A DNA stretch of 64,000 nt from Leptolyngbya sp. NIES-3755 (GCA_001548435.1 AP017309.1:186001-250000), one strand, 5' to 3'; positions 56,456-64,000 are shown, numbered from the stretch's first letter. Translations and numbers: made by a program. Notes: a model not told the origin generated them from the letters alone.

Positions 56456-57625
56456 CTAAAACAAACTTAACTGGACGGATTCACAGGGATTCACTAACGC
56501 TGACCACTGTTGACCGAAAGCTTTGGAATTTCGACATTTATCTTTTGCCAGCCTGGGAGCGACGACGTAAAACTCTTCAAAGGCAGGATAGCAACCCTCA
56601 CTCCGGCGATGAATGTAAAACCGCTTGCCGTATAACTCTTCAATTGCCGCGTTTTGCTCCTGCGCGGTCGCTTCTAAGTTGCCTTCCATTTCTGATTTCT
56701 GTCCTTGAGCGATGATCTCAACTTTACGATCTGCGTTCACATAGGGCTTACCATTCTTCCCGATCAATTGCTTGTAAATCCGCTGGATATGATAAATTGC
56801 CCACTCAGTTCGATCGAGCAAGCATTTCAGTTCAGCGATTGCTGCCAGATTTCCGCTTTCAACGATGAGATCATACGCTGTACCTGAAGAAAACAAGTGC
56901 ATTCGCGGGTTGAATGCAAGCGCGTTTAGTTCCATGAGTAGGGCAAAGCCACCCGCTTTTGGATCACGGTAGTAACGCTCGATCGCTGCATTTTTTTGCT
57001 GGAACGGACAGTACGCACAGGCGCTTTTACGCCATAGCACTCCAAACACACGGTATAGATATTCAATGCAATCATCCCGCGTCCAGCGCCATTCGATTAA
57101 TGGGTAAATGAACTGATGACCTTGGCAAGTGTAGCCATCTGCTTTCCCTGCACGTTTGAGTTCATCAGCGTTATACCCCAAGTAGGGACGAAACGCTTCA
57201 CTGACATGATCGCTAATCCAAGCATCGAGAACTTCGCCTTTCCACCTTTGAGCGCAAATATGAGGTCGTCCCAGCCGTGGAACTGTGCCGGATTGCATCA
57301 AATCCCAACTGAGCTTGAAATTACCTTCAGTATGCAACTCGGTAGGCTCTGCCGTATCACTTAAGATTACGTATCCGTCGAGCTTACTCGCAGTGGTTTT
57401 TGCGACCTGTACTAATTGAATGCAATGCTGTCGTAGCAGAGGAAGCAGATAAGTTTCACAAAGCAATTTTGTTTCAGATACCTCATCTCCAGTTTGTGCC
57501 GTCAGTACAATGAGGTCTTCAAAGGATGAGAAGGGGCGAGTGTTAGGCTCTAAAATCCAGCGCACTAGGATCGCTGTGCTTTCAACACCCATGCCCCAGT
57601 TCAGCAAATGTAATTTGGAGGTCAT
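56456..57625 (-). CDS. PAPS-reductase-like PP-loop protein
   Basis: 389 residues. N-terminal LHLLNWGMGVESTAILVRWI is a modified PP-loop (SxGxxS replaced by WGMGVES); DLIVLTAQTGDEVSETK matches the second strand of adenine-nucleotide alpha-hydrolases. GRPHICAQRWKGEVLDAWI and WRKSACAYCPFQQKNAAIER hold cysteines as in PAPS reductase/DndC-like proteins. It probably activates or reduces a sulfur-linked nucleotide substrate; whether for DNA or RNA modification is unknown. A strong hairpin (57640-57674) precedes its start. Confidence 0.78.
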   Translation of the reverse strand: MTSKLHLLNWGMGVESTAILVRWILEPNTRPFSSFEDLIVLTAQTGDEVSETKLLCETYLLPLLRQHCIQLVQVAKTTASKLDGYVILSDTAEPTELHTEGNFKLSWDLMQSGTVPRLGRPHICAQRWKGEVLDAWISDHVSEAFRPYLGYNADELKRAGKADGYTCQGHQFIYPLIEWRWTRDDCIEYLYRVFGVLWRKSACAYCPFQQKNAAIERYYRDPKAGGFALLMELNALAFNPRMHLFSSGTAYDLIVESGNLAAIAELKCLLDRTEWAIYHIQRIYKQLIGKNGKPYVNADRKVEIIAQGQKSEMEGNLEATAQEQNAAIEELYGKRFYIHRRSEGCYPAFEEFYVVAPRLAKDKCRNSKAFGQQWSALVNPCESVQLSLF

Positions 57626-57639
57626 GATTAGTAATGAAA

Positions 57640-57674
57640 GTATTTCCCTGAATTAAGCACTCAGGGAAATACTT
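57640..57674 (-). terminator. Perfect 13-bp hairpin between two minus-strand genes
   Basis: AGTATTTCCCTGA (57640-57652) and TCAGGGAAATACT (57662-57674) with a 9-nt loop. On the minus strand the stem is followed by TTTCATTACT, a weak U-tract. It may terminate or attenuate transcription from the upstream 85-residue gene. Confidence 0.6.
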
Positions 57675-57695
57675 TGAGAGGTGTGACTTGGAATG

Positions 57696-57953
57696 CTAAC
57701 GACGATCTAGACTGCGAATCTGGTCAAATTTCCACCAAACAGCACCTAGCTTGGTTAACCCATCCAGCAGATAAAGCCACTCCTCGTTCTGGTTTTCAGA
57801 TTGCTCGCTGCTAGAGTCGTATTTCATACCAACGATCGTGGCGATTTCTCCGGTTAACTTTACTTTCACCACTTGGAAAAAAGCAAACTGTGGCAACGTA
57901 ACTTGTGAATTGAGAACCGGAATACTGTAGGGCTGATCCGAAGTGTTACTCAT
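57696..57953 (-). CDS. Small hypothetical protein with SH3-like strand pattern
   Basis: 85 residues. VTLPQFAFFQVVKVKLTGEI, ATIVGMKYDSSSE and EEWLYLLDGLTK suggest a small beta-barrel of the kind seen in cyanobacterial 'conserved hypothetical' proteins. Function unknown. Transcribed with the neighbouring minus-strand genes. Confidence 0.55.
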   Translation of the reverse strand: MSNTSDQPYSIPVLNSQVTLPQFAFFQVVKVKLTGEIATIVGMKYDSSSEQSENQNEEWLYLLDGLTKLGAVWWKFDQIRSLDRR

Positions 57954-58027
57954 GATTCAAACTCTAAAAAATTTCTCCCAAGTTGCGACTTGAGAGGATG
58001 AACAGAAATGACCAAATGTTTAGCAAC

Positions 58028-58918
58028 TTAGAATTCCTGCATATAAGGAAAGTCTTCGTCAACGTCGTACTCTGGGGAAGTTGTCGGCTCAGTTGCGTGC
58101 TGTTGGGGGGATCGAGATGGAGCTTCATCGTAAATACGACCAAAACCCTCCCACTGCTCGAACTCGGTCAGTAGTTTGTCTTTGAGTTCTTTGTTATAGC
58201 CGACAAAGAAGTTTTGCCAATTCTGTGCGGTAGGCTGTCCGTGATGTGCGATCGAGCAAACCCAAGACTTTAACTTCTTCCCTTTGAGTTCGGGCTGCAC
58301 TTGTACAGCAAAAACTGACAGTGCAAGAAATCTTTCTCCTCGTGCTTTCTGCGCTCCAGTCGCTTGCGTATAGGCTTGGCTCATCTCACGACGGAAATTG
58401 CGGTAAGAGTCACCAAATGAACCACAGAATGTTGATTTGGTTGTAAACAGCAACGGGGTGTGATGCAGCAGTTGTTTCTGCTTGTTCACTAGATAAACTA
58501 AGTAGCGAGTTTTGAGCAGCATCGTATCGCGGTTATAGCATTGCGAGTTGAACACACTGATAAAGTTTTCCTCCTCGCGATCGAACATCAGCAACGGTGA
58601 TTTCCGTAGAATCAAGAACCGAGCCGTCAAGCTGCGATATCCTTCAACTATTGTTCCGCTTGCAAATGTAGTCGTGTGCGATAACCACTCTCCAGCAGGG
58701 TCAGCAAAACTGACAGCATCAGCATTCTCTTGCGTGATGAAGAAGCCAGATCGCTCAGAGCTTTGGTGGTTGAGCATTTGCAGATAAGGCAGTGTCTCAT
58801 GTTCACCTTCAAACTCAGGCGTATCGAATTCATCAGTAGCTTCTTGAGAAAGTTCTTGTACGGGACGTTCTAACGTCAGACTCGTCGTTACCGATTGACC
58901 ATTGGAATCGAATGTCAT
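58028..58918 (-). CDS. DUF5895-like cyanobacterial plasmid protein
   Basis: 296 residues from ATG 58918, chosen for GGAG about 8 bases upstream; the frame could start 12 codons earlier. LPYLQMLNHQSSERSGFFIT, GYRSLTARFLILRKSPLLMF and RETLLKT-like segments match the DUF5895 style, a family almost restricted to cyanobacteria and often on plasmids. Function unknown. Charged, probably disordered C-terminal tail (SRSPQQHATEPTTSPEYDVD). Confidence 0.62.
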   Translation of the reverse strand: MTFDSNGQSVTTSLTLERPVQELSQEATDEFDTPEFEGEHETLPYLQMLNHQSSERSGFFITQENADAVSFADPAGEWLSHTTTFASGTIVEGYRSLTARFLILRKSPLLMFDREEENFISVFNSQCYNRDTMLLKTRYLVYLVNKQKQLLHHTPLLFTTKSTFCGSFGDSYRNFRREMSQAYTQATGAQKARGERFLALSVFAVQVQPELKGKKLKSWVCSIAHHGQPTAQNWQNFFVGYNKELKDKLLTEFEQWEGFGRIYDEAPSRSPQQHATEPTTSPEYDVDEDFPYMQEF

Positions 58919-58940
58919 TTTTAAACTCTCCAAAAGGAAA

Positions 58941-58964
58941 GGGTCGAGGTGCAATCCTCGACCC
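58941..58964 (-). terminator. Intrinsic terminator
   Basis: GGGTCGAGG and CCTCGACCC (9-bp perfect stem, 6-nt loop), followed on the minus strand by TTTCCTTTT. It lies between the 92-residue gene and the DUF5895-like gene. Confidence 0.75.
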
Positions 58965-58978
58965 TGATGAACATTGGT

Positions 58979-59257
58979 TTAGAAATCGTCGTTGTAGTAA
59001 GCCGGATTCGGGGTGTCAACGTAGCCGAACGCAAAGTGTTGAGTCGGAGAATAGTGCTTGATGCGTCCGTCTTCGTTTTTGGGCAACTGTTTCAATTTTG
59101 TCAGATAGCCCTCTAAATACACCTCGTCTTGATACTGTGGCAACTGGGCAAAAGCAGCATCATTTGTGCCTTGAAGATAGCGATCGTAGAGCGCATCGCG
59201 AGTTTTAGCATCGCGTCGATCGCGCTCATCTGCCAAACAATCATCAATGAATGCCAT
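58979..59257 (-). CDS. Small acidic hypothetical protein
   Basis: 92 residues: MAFIDDCLADERDRRDAKTR at the N-terminus, then QLPQYQDEVYLEGYLTKLKQ and HFAFGYVDTPNPAYYNDDF. No family recognised. Its stop lies 15 bp before the terminator; an 11-bp inverted repeat lies upstream of its start. Confidence 0.55.
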   Translation of the reverse strand: MAFIDDCLADERDRRDAKTRDALYDRYLQGTNDAAFAQLPQYQDEVYLEGYLTKLKQLPKNEDGRIKHYSPTQHFAFGYVDTPNPAYYNDDF

Positions 59258-59280
59258 AATTTCATGTACTCCTAGTGAGT

Positions 59281-59320
59281 CAAGAGAGTGCTTGTGATTG
59301 CGAGTCCGGGCACTCTCTTG
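59281..59320. repeat. Inverted repeat in the divergent region
   Basis: CAAGAGAGTGC (59281-59291) and GCACTCTCTTG (59310-59320), perfect, with an 18-nt spacer. It is upstream of the minus-strand 92-residue gene. No U-tract of note. Candidate operator or RNA stem. Confidence 0.55.
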
Positions 59321-59443
59321 TGATTTACAGAATTTTGAACAAATAAATTTCGTAACGGCTGGGTTATCGCTTTGCAGCGTTCATGACCAGTTCTGCGGTA
59401 TCAGCAGGTTCCCCGTACTTCTTGGCTCCGGTGTCCGATCTGC

Positions 59444-59564
59444 TATATCTATATTGTCTACGATTATATCTGTATTGTCAACACTTGAATTTAAGAAAGT
59501 GGCACAATGTACTGGTCTTTCGACGATTTCCCCAATTACGCAGTACATTGACAATAGAGATATA
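59444..59564. promoter_or_regulatory. Three 17-bp operator-like repeats before the basic-protein gene
   Basis: TATATCTATATTGTCTA (59444-59460), TATATCTGTATTGTCAA (59465-59481) and, inverted, TTGACAATAGAGATATA (59548-59564). Consensus TATATCTNTATTGTCWA. The inverted copy ends 9 bp before the ATG at 59574, so a bound protein would block initiation. Confidence 0.75.
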
Positions 59565-59573
59565 GGCGTTCGC

Positions 59574-60020
59574 ATGGACGATTCTGAAATGCCGAAGGAA
59601 GCGACAGAAAAAGCGATCGATCGTTACCGCGCCAGTGAGAAAGGCAAAGCGGCACAACGTCGATCGCAAAGAAACTATGCTGAAACCGAGAAGGGTGTAG
59701 CAGCACGGAAACGGGCATCACAGAAGTTTGAATCCGAAAATGCAGACGCTCGGCGGGAATACAAGCGCAAAAAGCAAGCAGAATATCGAGCTAAGCAGAA
59801 ACAGCGACAGAATTCGACATCAAGCTCTGAGACAACGATCGAGGAACAAAACAATCTCGCCGTTGAACCCGTCGTTTCTTTTCCAGAAGGTTGTGTCGTT
59901 CAAACTAAGACAGGTCAAATCGGTCAAGTTGTAGCAGTTGAATACACAGTCAAGTTTGAAGATGGATCAACCCAAACTTTTCCGGGGTATGAATTAACGC
60001 GGCACGATTCGCATCAGTAG
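59574..60020 (+). CDS. Highly basic repeat protein with C-terminal SH3-like domain
   Basis: 148 residues from ATG 59574. The open frame extends to 59298, but that part runs through the operator repeats and lacks protein-like composition. Residues about 10-75 are Lys/Arg/Ala/Glu-rich with repeating units (ASEKGKAAQRRSQRNYAETE, KGVAARKRASQKFESENADA), as in helical nucleic-acid-binding or phage-head-like proteins. The C-terminus (GCVVQTKTGQIGQVVAVEYT, FEDGSTQTFPGYEL) looks like a small SH3-like barrel. It may regulate itself through the upstream repeats. Confidence 0.6.
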   Translation: MDDSEMPKEATEKAIDRYRASEKGKAAQRRSQRNYAETEKGVAARKRASQKFESENADARREYKRKKQAEYRAKQKQRQNSTSSSETTIEEQNNLAVEPVVSFPEGCVVQTKTGQIGQVVAVEYTVKFEDGSTQTFPGYELTRHDSHQ

Positions 60021-60031
60021 AACCGCATCGA

Positions 60032-60904
60032 TTAGCCGAGTTCAAATGTAGTCACGCCAAACCAACGATCGCTCTTGAACACAGGGGGTTCTCCCCGGTA
60101 CATCCGTGCGGTCTCAAATACAGGTGTCATTCCGAACTTTTCTGCTAAATGAACGGCGGCTGGGTTAGTTTCCGGTACATCTAAGTAGACAGATTCATCG
60201 CAAGCTTTGCTCCACATAGTGTTCGCTACCTTCGCTTTCAGCGCTAAAAACAGGACTTCTGCAATTTCGTCCTGATCCGCAAACAATGGACCAATCTTAT
60301 ACCCAGAACGGCAAGCTCTGATTACGCCATAACCCATCAACTCATTGCCCTGCCAATAACCGAGCGCAGTGCTTCCAAGTTGAGTGATCCACCGATGCAA
60401 GAATACACTGCGATCGTCAGGAAAGAAGGCGCGATCGTACTTCACCACCTGCTCGAATGGCACTTGCGATAATTCGACAAGATTGACATCGTTTGGAACA
60501 GTTCCTCCACCTGTGCCGCCATAGCGAATATTGCGATGTGCGAGTTGAAAACCTGAGCGTTGGTAGTTCTGTTGTTGCGCCACCACACCATCTAGCCCAA
60601 TTGTTCTCGGTTGCAATTGATCGATAGCTTCATTCCAAATTTGAATTCCAAACCCTTGATTGCGGTAGTTCGGTTTCACAATGTAGAAGCCAATGAAGCC
60701 AAAGGAGCTGCCATACTTGACCGCAGAAATGGTCGCGATCGGTTCATTTTCAAGAAGTCCCACCAAAAACCCAGTTGAATCGGCAATAGAAAAGCAGTCG
60801 GCATCATGCAACCCTGGATTCCAGCCTTCTGCGGCTGCCCAGTCAATTGCGATCGCAACTTCTTCCGGTCGCATCGGTCGAATCGTGAAGGGTCTGGCTA
60901 ACAT
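60032..60904 (-). CDS. GNAT-family N-acetyltransferase (two-domain)
   Basis: 290 residues. The N-terminal GNAT domain holds MRPEEVAIAIDWAAAEGWNP, FIGFYIVKPNYRNQGFGIQI (acetyl-CoA loop RxxGxG/A) and GLDGVVAQQQNYQRSGFQLA. The C-terminal domain of about 130 residues (GYWQGNELMGYGVIRACRSG, YLDVPETNPAAVHLAEKFGM) matches DUF1248-type acetyltransferases. Substrate unknown, perhaps a small metabolite or aminoglycoside-like amine. Confidence 0.88.
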   Translation of the reverse strand: MLARPFTIRPMRPEEVAIAIDWAAAEGWNPGLHDADCFSIADSTGFLVGLLENEPIATISAVKYGSSFGFIGFYIVKPNYRNQGFGIQIWNEAIDQLQPRTIGLDGVVAQQQNYQRSGFQLAHRNIRYGGTGGGTVPNDVNLVELSQVPFEQVVKYDRAFFPDDRSVFLHRWITQLGSTALGYWQGNELMGYGVIRACRSGYKIGPLFADQDEIAEVLFLALKAKVANTMWSKACDESVYLDVPETNPAAVHLAEKFGMTPVFETARMYRGEPPVFKSDRWFGVTTFELG

Positions 60905-60915
60905 CGCTTGCTTAA

Positions 60916-61242
60916 TTATGCTGCATCAAGATGATACGCCTCAAAGTTGTGGCTGATGACGATCGCTAACTCCGCATCAGGTTCACAAGCCTGCCAGAGT
61001 TGAGAGAGTTGATCATCCCACGGATCAACTACAATCAGCGGATCAGCTTCGTAAGCATGGAATTGTTGCAGCACGATCGCCCAAACGTCTCCTGCTGAAT
61101 CACTGATAAACCTCGGCGCATCAAACCCCAAAGATTCAGACAGCTTCAACACTTCAAACGCTCGATCGCCAAGTTGAGTTAAACATAGCGCCACGCGGAA
61201 CTCTCCAGGTTGAGATCGAAGTGGTTCAAATTGATCGCTCAT
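60916..61242 (-). CDS. Hypothetical protein
   Basis: 108 residues: GEFRVALCLTQLGDRAFEVL, GFDAPRFISDSAGDVWAIVL. No family recognised. It overlaps the lipoprotein gene upstream by 4 bp and precedes the acetyltransferase by 11 bp, so one operon. Confidence 0.55.
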   Translation of the reverse strand: MSDQFEPLRSQPGEFRVALCLTQLGDRAFEVLKLSESLGFDAPRFISDSAGDVWAIVLQQFHAYEADPLIVVDPWDDQLSQLWQACEPDAELAIVISHNFEAYHLDAA

Positions 61243-61613
61243 CGCCGCTCACCTCCAAATGGCTCTATCCGAATAGTACAACTATATCGTCCAGTCGTTT
61301 TAGTCATTCTGCGACATCCGAGACATTGAACGATCGCACCCTCACTTCTAGCGCGTGCGACGTTCTCACATTTTTGTTGTGCCTGCGTTGCCGAATCTGC
61401 ATAAACGGTAATGTTTTCATCAAACACATTTTCCGGGTCTTGGATCATCGGGTGTTGATGAGTCGCAGGTGGAGCCATCGGAGTTTGAACCGGACGACTG
61501 GGGGCTGAATATCCTCCACTCCCACCGCTGGGAAATGCAGGGGCAGGGATGGTGAATTCATTTCTCTCGCATGACACAAGGAGAACTAAGCTGATCAAAA
61601 GAAGTTGTTTCAT
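61239..61613 (-). CDS. Small lipoprotein
   Basis: 124 residues. MKQLLLISLVLLVSCERNEF is a lipoprotein signal with lipobox LVSC, C15 being lipidated. A Pro/Gly-rich linker (PAPAFPSGGSGGYSAPSRPV) leads to a domain with four cysteines (QKCENVARARSEGAIVQCLG, TTGRYSCTIRIE). It overlaps its neighbours by 4 bp on both sides. Resembles small exported cyanobacterial proteins of unknown function. Confidence 0.65.
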   Translation of the reverse strand: MKQLLLISLVLLVSCERNEFTIPAPAFPSGGSGGYSAPSRPVQTPMAPPATHQHPMIQDPENVFDENITVYADSATQAQQKCENVARARSEGAIVQCLGCRRMTKTTGRYSCTIRIEPFGGERR

Positions 61614-62143
61614 CGCACGAAGTCCACTGAAACAACCCGCGATACCTTGTCTTGCCGCTTATATTTGACCGCAATCCTACCGTCTGCCGTGTCGTAATAG
61701 TCTGACATCTTTTTCTGGCTTGATGAATTGGGGTAACCTACGCGCCGGAGAACGACTCGACCTGGAGTACCAGGCGCAATTTTGAATAGTTCGATCGCAA
61801 TCGGGTCAGTTAAGTTAGTTTCATCATTGCCAACTTGTACCAGCCGATCACTGGGTAATGTCGATTTAACAGGTGTAGATTGAATAGGCACAGGTTGTAG
61901 TTCTGGACATTGTGAGCGTTGCCACGCTTCAATCCGGCGCTGAAGTTGTTGCGCCGGTTTATCAGGCGATGTCAGCTTTTTGTATTGGTCGTTAATTGAG
62001 TCTCTCATCCATTCTCCTAAATCAAATGCGATCGCACTCCGCAGCGTCGAAACGTAACCGATGAAAAGACTTGCCGCAATAATCGCAACGCTCACTTTCA
62101 GTGGTATTTTGGCAAGGTTCGGAAGTAGATTCCTCATACTCAT
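61610..62143 (-). CDS. Exported or membrane-anchored protein
   Basis: 177 residues. An N-terminal hydrophobic helix (VSVAIIAASLFIGYVSTLRS), then a helix (QLQRRIEAWQRSQCPELQPV) and a C-terminal beta-rich domain (TPGRVVLRRVGYPNSSSQKK, DGRIAVKYKRQDKVSRVVSV). First gene of the four-gene minus-strand operon that includes a lipoprotein and an acetyltransferase. Function unknown. Confidence 0.55.
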   Translation of the reverse strand: MSMRNLLPNLAKIPLKVSVAIIAASLFIGYVSTLRSAIAFDLGEWMRDSINDQYKKLTSPDKPAQQLQRRIEAWQRSQCPELQPVPIQSTPVKSTLPSDRLVQVGNDETNLTDPIAIELFKIAPGTPGRVVLRRVGYPNSSSQKKMSDYYDTADGRIAVKYKRQDKVSRVVSVDFVR

Positions 62144-62325
62144 AAACCGTTCTGCGATGGTGAACAGCAGGACAAACGTTGTTGCAAACTAGCCAATTTG
62201 CGACTATCACGATTGATTTTTGAAATCTATAGAAGCGCTTCCAGCATGAGAACTCTGTGAATTTCCAAACCTCCTGCATCTAGCTAAAAGTTCTGGAAAT
62301 TCTTGAGTTTCTATCACCCTGAAAG

Positions 62326-62440
62326 CATACACACATTTTCAAGATGAATCAATAGATCTTCTGAAAAGATGTGTATATGTTTCCTTTGCTGTAAGAGACG
62401 ATCTAAAGTGTGTGGATACCTACAGAAAGCGTGTGTATGT
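62326..62440. promoter_or_regulatory. Repeated GAAA...TGTGTAT operators before the RHH gene
   Basis: GAAAAGATGTGTATATG (62363-62379) and GAAAGCGTGTGTATGTG (62425-62441) are direct repeats; the complement of 62326-62340 gives GAAAATGTGTGTATG, an inverted copy. A fourth weaker TGTGTGGATA lies at 62409. They end at the start codon of the RHH protein, which is a likely autorepressor. Confidence 0.65.
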
Positions 62441-62444
62441 GATC

Positions 62445-62660
62445 ATGAATCAGCCTGCACATCATGACCCAATGCCCAGAGTCAAAGGCGTTCCCGCCGA
62501 TCGAGATGAAATTAAAGAACGCCATAACGTGATGGTGAGTCCTTCTGCTTGGGAAGGATTAGACACGATCGCGAAAGAGTTAGGCTACAAGTCCCGCTCG
62601 GATTTGATTGAAGCGGTCGGGCGGCGTGAAGTGAAATTGGAAAAATTGGATGAGCGATAA
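62445..62660 (+). CDS. Ribbon-helix-helix (CopG-like) regulator
   Basis: 71 residues from ATG 62445; an upstream GTG would run through the operator repeats. ERHNVMVSPSAWEGLDTIAK, ELGYKSRSDLIEAVGRREVK has the strand-helix-helix of CopG/RHH proteins (beta strand HNVMVS, then two helices). Solo RHH genes control plasmid copy number or act as antitoxins; no toxin gene is adjacent. Confidence 0.72.
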   Translation: MNQPAHHDPMPRVKGVPADRDEIKERHNVMVSPSAWEGLDTIAKELGYKSRSDLIEAVGRREVKLEKLDER

Positions 62661-62809
62661 CAATCAATATTTTTTGAGATAGACTCTCGAAACTGATTCG
62701 CTTTGACTTTCTCAGCACGTTCTTGGAGTTAATTGACGAGATCAGTTTTGCTCTCGTTCATGCTAAAGCTTATCTCACTGCTCTAAGTTGATCACAATCG
62801 CGATCACTC

Positions 62810-63118
62810 TCAATCCCTACGATTCTCCAAGCATCGTCCCTCACAATTCCGACGACTGCGAATGCAGCCGCTCTGGGCAAATCGCTGCCCATGCTTTCTC
62901 ACAGTTGGATACGCTAGCCATTGAAGCGGAATTCCGGTCAACCTCCAAGCCAGCCGACCGAGAGAATGACAGACATCCCAAGCTTCTTCCGCACTCGGCT
63001 CCACGATAAACTCTTCCAGTTCTGCCCGAAATGCTGACCACTGCGATTGCATTGTGGGAGGGTGACAGAAATCGTAGGCTTTCATACTAATGCGGTATTG
63101 CTGGAAAATCTCAAACAT
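62810..63118 (-). CDS. Small hypothetical protein
   Basis: 102 residues: MFEIFQQYRISMKAYDFCHP, then WDVCHSLGRLAWRLTGIPLQ and a basic C-terminus. The Trp/helix-rich middle is protein-like. No family recognised. Another reading on the opposite strand is possible but lacks such composition. Confidence 0.4.
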   Translation of the reverse strand: MFEIFQQYRISMKAYDFCHPPTMQSQWSAFRAELEEFIVEPSAEEAWDVCHSLGRLAWRLTGIPLQWLAYPTVRKHGQRFAQSGCIRSRRNCEGRCLENRRD

Positions 63119-63296
63119 CGCTCATCCTTTTCGATCACCCGATCGCATGATTTCTTTCACTTAACCCGGAATGTCCTCGCCGCCGCTTGTGGATGCAATC
63201 ATCCCACGAATCGCTGCATACTCTTTCAAGCTCAACCGTATAACTCAGTATCAGAGAACGCTACATCGCTCTACACAAACCTTTAGGAGATCGATC

Positions 63297-63584
63297 ATGT
63301 TGCACCTCACTCTCCACAAATTCATTGCTTCCCTCGTTCAATCGATCGCTCAAAAACTCGATGCCATCGAAATTCACAGTTCAAAGGTCGCCCATTTCTT
63401 CTGTCGCCTGATTCCAGCTCAATGTCCCTTTGAAAGAGATGTTCAGTGCTTTGGTCGTATTCTATTTCACATTCCCCCAATGTGCAAACTCAACCCGTTC
63501 TATGAACAACTCATCGGCTTGCGGTTCAAGGCGCTTTGCTACTTGGCGGATGTGTGCGGAGAAGATATTGCTGTTTACTGTTAA
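63297..63584 (+). CDS. Mo-dependent nitrogenase C-terminal-like protein
   Basis: 95 residues from ATG 63297 with AGGAGA 7 bases upstream. AHFFCRLIPAQCPFERDVQC, FGRILFHIPPMCKLNPFYEQ and LIGLRFKALCYLADVCGEDI match the small cyanobacterial proteins annotated as Mo-dependent nitrogenase C-terminus (Mo-nitro_C). They carry conserved cysteines. Despite the name no nitrogenase function is implied. No linked nif gene is present. Confidence 0.75.
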   Translation: MLHLTLHKFIASLVQSIAQKLDAIEIHSSKVAHFFCRLIPAQCPFERDVQCFGRILFHIPPMCKLNPFYEQLIGLRFKALCYLADVCGEDIAVYC

Positions 63585-63663
63585 CTATTCAGAAACTCTC
63601 GATAGATTGTGTGTTTGATTAAAAGATCGAATTCTTGATGCTGCACCAGTTTAGAAAGGGAAG

Positions 63664-64000
63664 CTAGACATTAAAGGAATTTATCCAGCCGATCGCAGTT
63701 TGCACCAGTAACCAAGCATTTAATCCGATAATTACTACAGCAACCGCCCACGATGCGATTTTCAACCAACCAGGATTGACAAACTCACCCATCAAGCGGC
63801 GATCGCTCGTAAACATCACCAGCGGAACCACAGCAAACGATAGCTGTAAGCTGAGAATCACTTGACTGAATACCAGTAAGCTTCCCGTACTTTGTTCGCC
63901 AAAAAAGACGATCGCGATGAGTGCTGGAATAATCGCAAGCAAGCGAGTGGCTAAACGACGAATCCACGGTGGTAATTTGATTTGTAGAAAGCCTTCCATT
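63664..64000 (-). CDS. NRAMP-family divalent metal transporter, 5' part beyond window
   Basis: The C-terminal 112 or so codons. GFLQIKLPPWIRRLATRLLA, IIPALIAIVFFGEQSTGSLL, VFSQVILSLQLSFAVVPLVM and FTSDRRLMGEFVN are typical of the last helices of MntH/NRAMP manganese importers. The frame is open at base 64000, so the gene continues to the right of the window. A final helix (WAVAVVIIGLNAWLLVQTAI) ends the protein. Expected role: proton-coupled Mn2+ or Fe2+ uptake. Confidence 0.88.
   Translation of the reverse strand, partial: MEGFLQIKLPPWIRRLATRLLAIIPALIAIVFFGEQSTGSLLVFSQVILSLQLSFAVVPLVMFTSDRRLMGEFVNPGWLKIASWAVAVVIIGLNAWLLVQTAIGWINSFNV

Noticed and set aside
59298-59573. Upstream extension of the basic-protein ORF
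   Set aside because: It covers the 17-bp operator repeats and has random-like composition; ATG 59574 is preferred.
62022-62279. 85-codon minus-strand ORF with a C-x-x-C
   Set aside because: It overlaps the start of a better exported-protein gene in another frame and has no supporting start signal.

Overview
The window looks like part of a large conjugative plasmid, or an integrated conjugative element, of a cyanobacterium. The HIP1 octamer GCGATCGC is scattered throughout, and several cyanobacteria-type families are present: a DUF5895-like protein, a Mo-nitrogenase C-terminal-like protein, a DUF6788-like protein and a cyanobacterial-type LexA box. Plasmid functions dominate: a ParA (cut by the left edge), two candidate replication proteins around an iteron array, a VirB/VirD4 type IV secretion operon, a relaxase with its accessory protein and a candidate oriT, and a second partition locus of ParM/ParR type. 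I saw no rRNA, tRNA or CRISPR array.

Layout. 1-1.0 kb: parA and palindromic sites. 1.2-5.75 kb: the wreck of a type 1 BREX defence locus, read on the minus strand. In order it holds a pglX tail, a broken MNT/HEPN pair, an intact nuclease plus TOPRIM-like pair, and a pglZ remnant with two stop codons and a frameshift. Palindromic TTTCTTATGTACA sites flank it on both sides and a small DUF6788-like gene lies at its downstream end. 5.8-6.9 kb: a YhcG/DUF1016 nuclease. 7.0-12.7 kb: the replication region, with a 695-residue HTH protein, about 1 kb of iterons and a primase-polymerase-like protein. 12.7-19.0 kb: a type I restriction-modification operon in which hsdR and hsdM each carry a frameshift while hsdS is open. 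It too is bracketed by an inverted-repeat site (TTTCTTGTCG/CGACAAGAAA) and followed by a small gene. 19.0-20.3 kb: a VapBC-type toxin-antitoxin pair and a serine recombinase.

21.0-39.8 kb: one long plus-strand conjugation operon with VirB2, B3, B4, B5, B6, B8, B10, B9 and B1-like proteins and the VirD4 coupling protein. Two identical 858-bp IS1-family elements sit in it. One cuts virB10 about 64 codons before its end; the other separates the first 30 codons from a 657-codon gene. Each has a perfect 8-bp target duplication. 39.8-47.6 kb: a 2578-residue polyvalent protein combining methyltransferase, Strawberry-notch-type helicase and DUF3991/TOPRIM primase-like parts, with a convincing second gene nested in another frame. 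48.0-48.8 kb: a TauE/SafE exporter. 49.0-54.1 kb: the mobilisation and partition region. The relaxase gene contains two further nested ORFs, a perfect 16-bp inverted repeat is a good oriT candidate, and helically phased TACCT repeats precede parM. 54.3-63.6 kb: small minus-strand accessory genes, including LexA, a PAPS-reductase-like PP-loop protein, a GNAT acetyltransferase, exported proteins and several small DNA-binding-type proteins preceded by repeated operators. The right edge cuts an NRAMP metal transporter gene.

Two themes stand out. Genes for defence, partition and transfer are repeatedly broken by single lesions (stop codon, frameshift or IS) while neighbouring long genes are intact, so the element appears to be decaying or domesticated. 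And both defence modules share one architecture: palindrome, defence operon, palindrome, small tyrosine-rich ...LGK or ...VGK protein. That is the best candidate here for an undescribed system.
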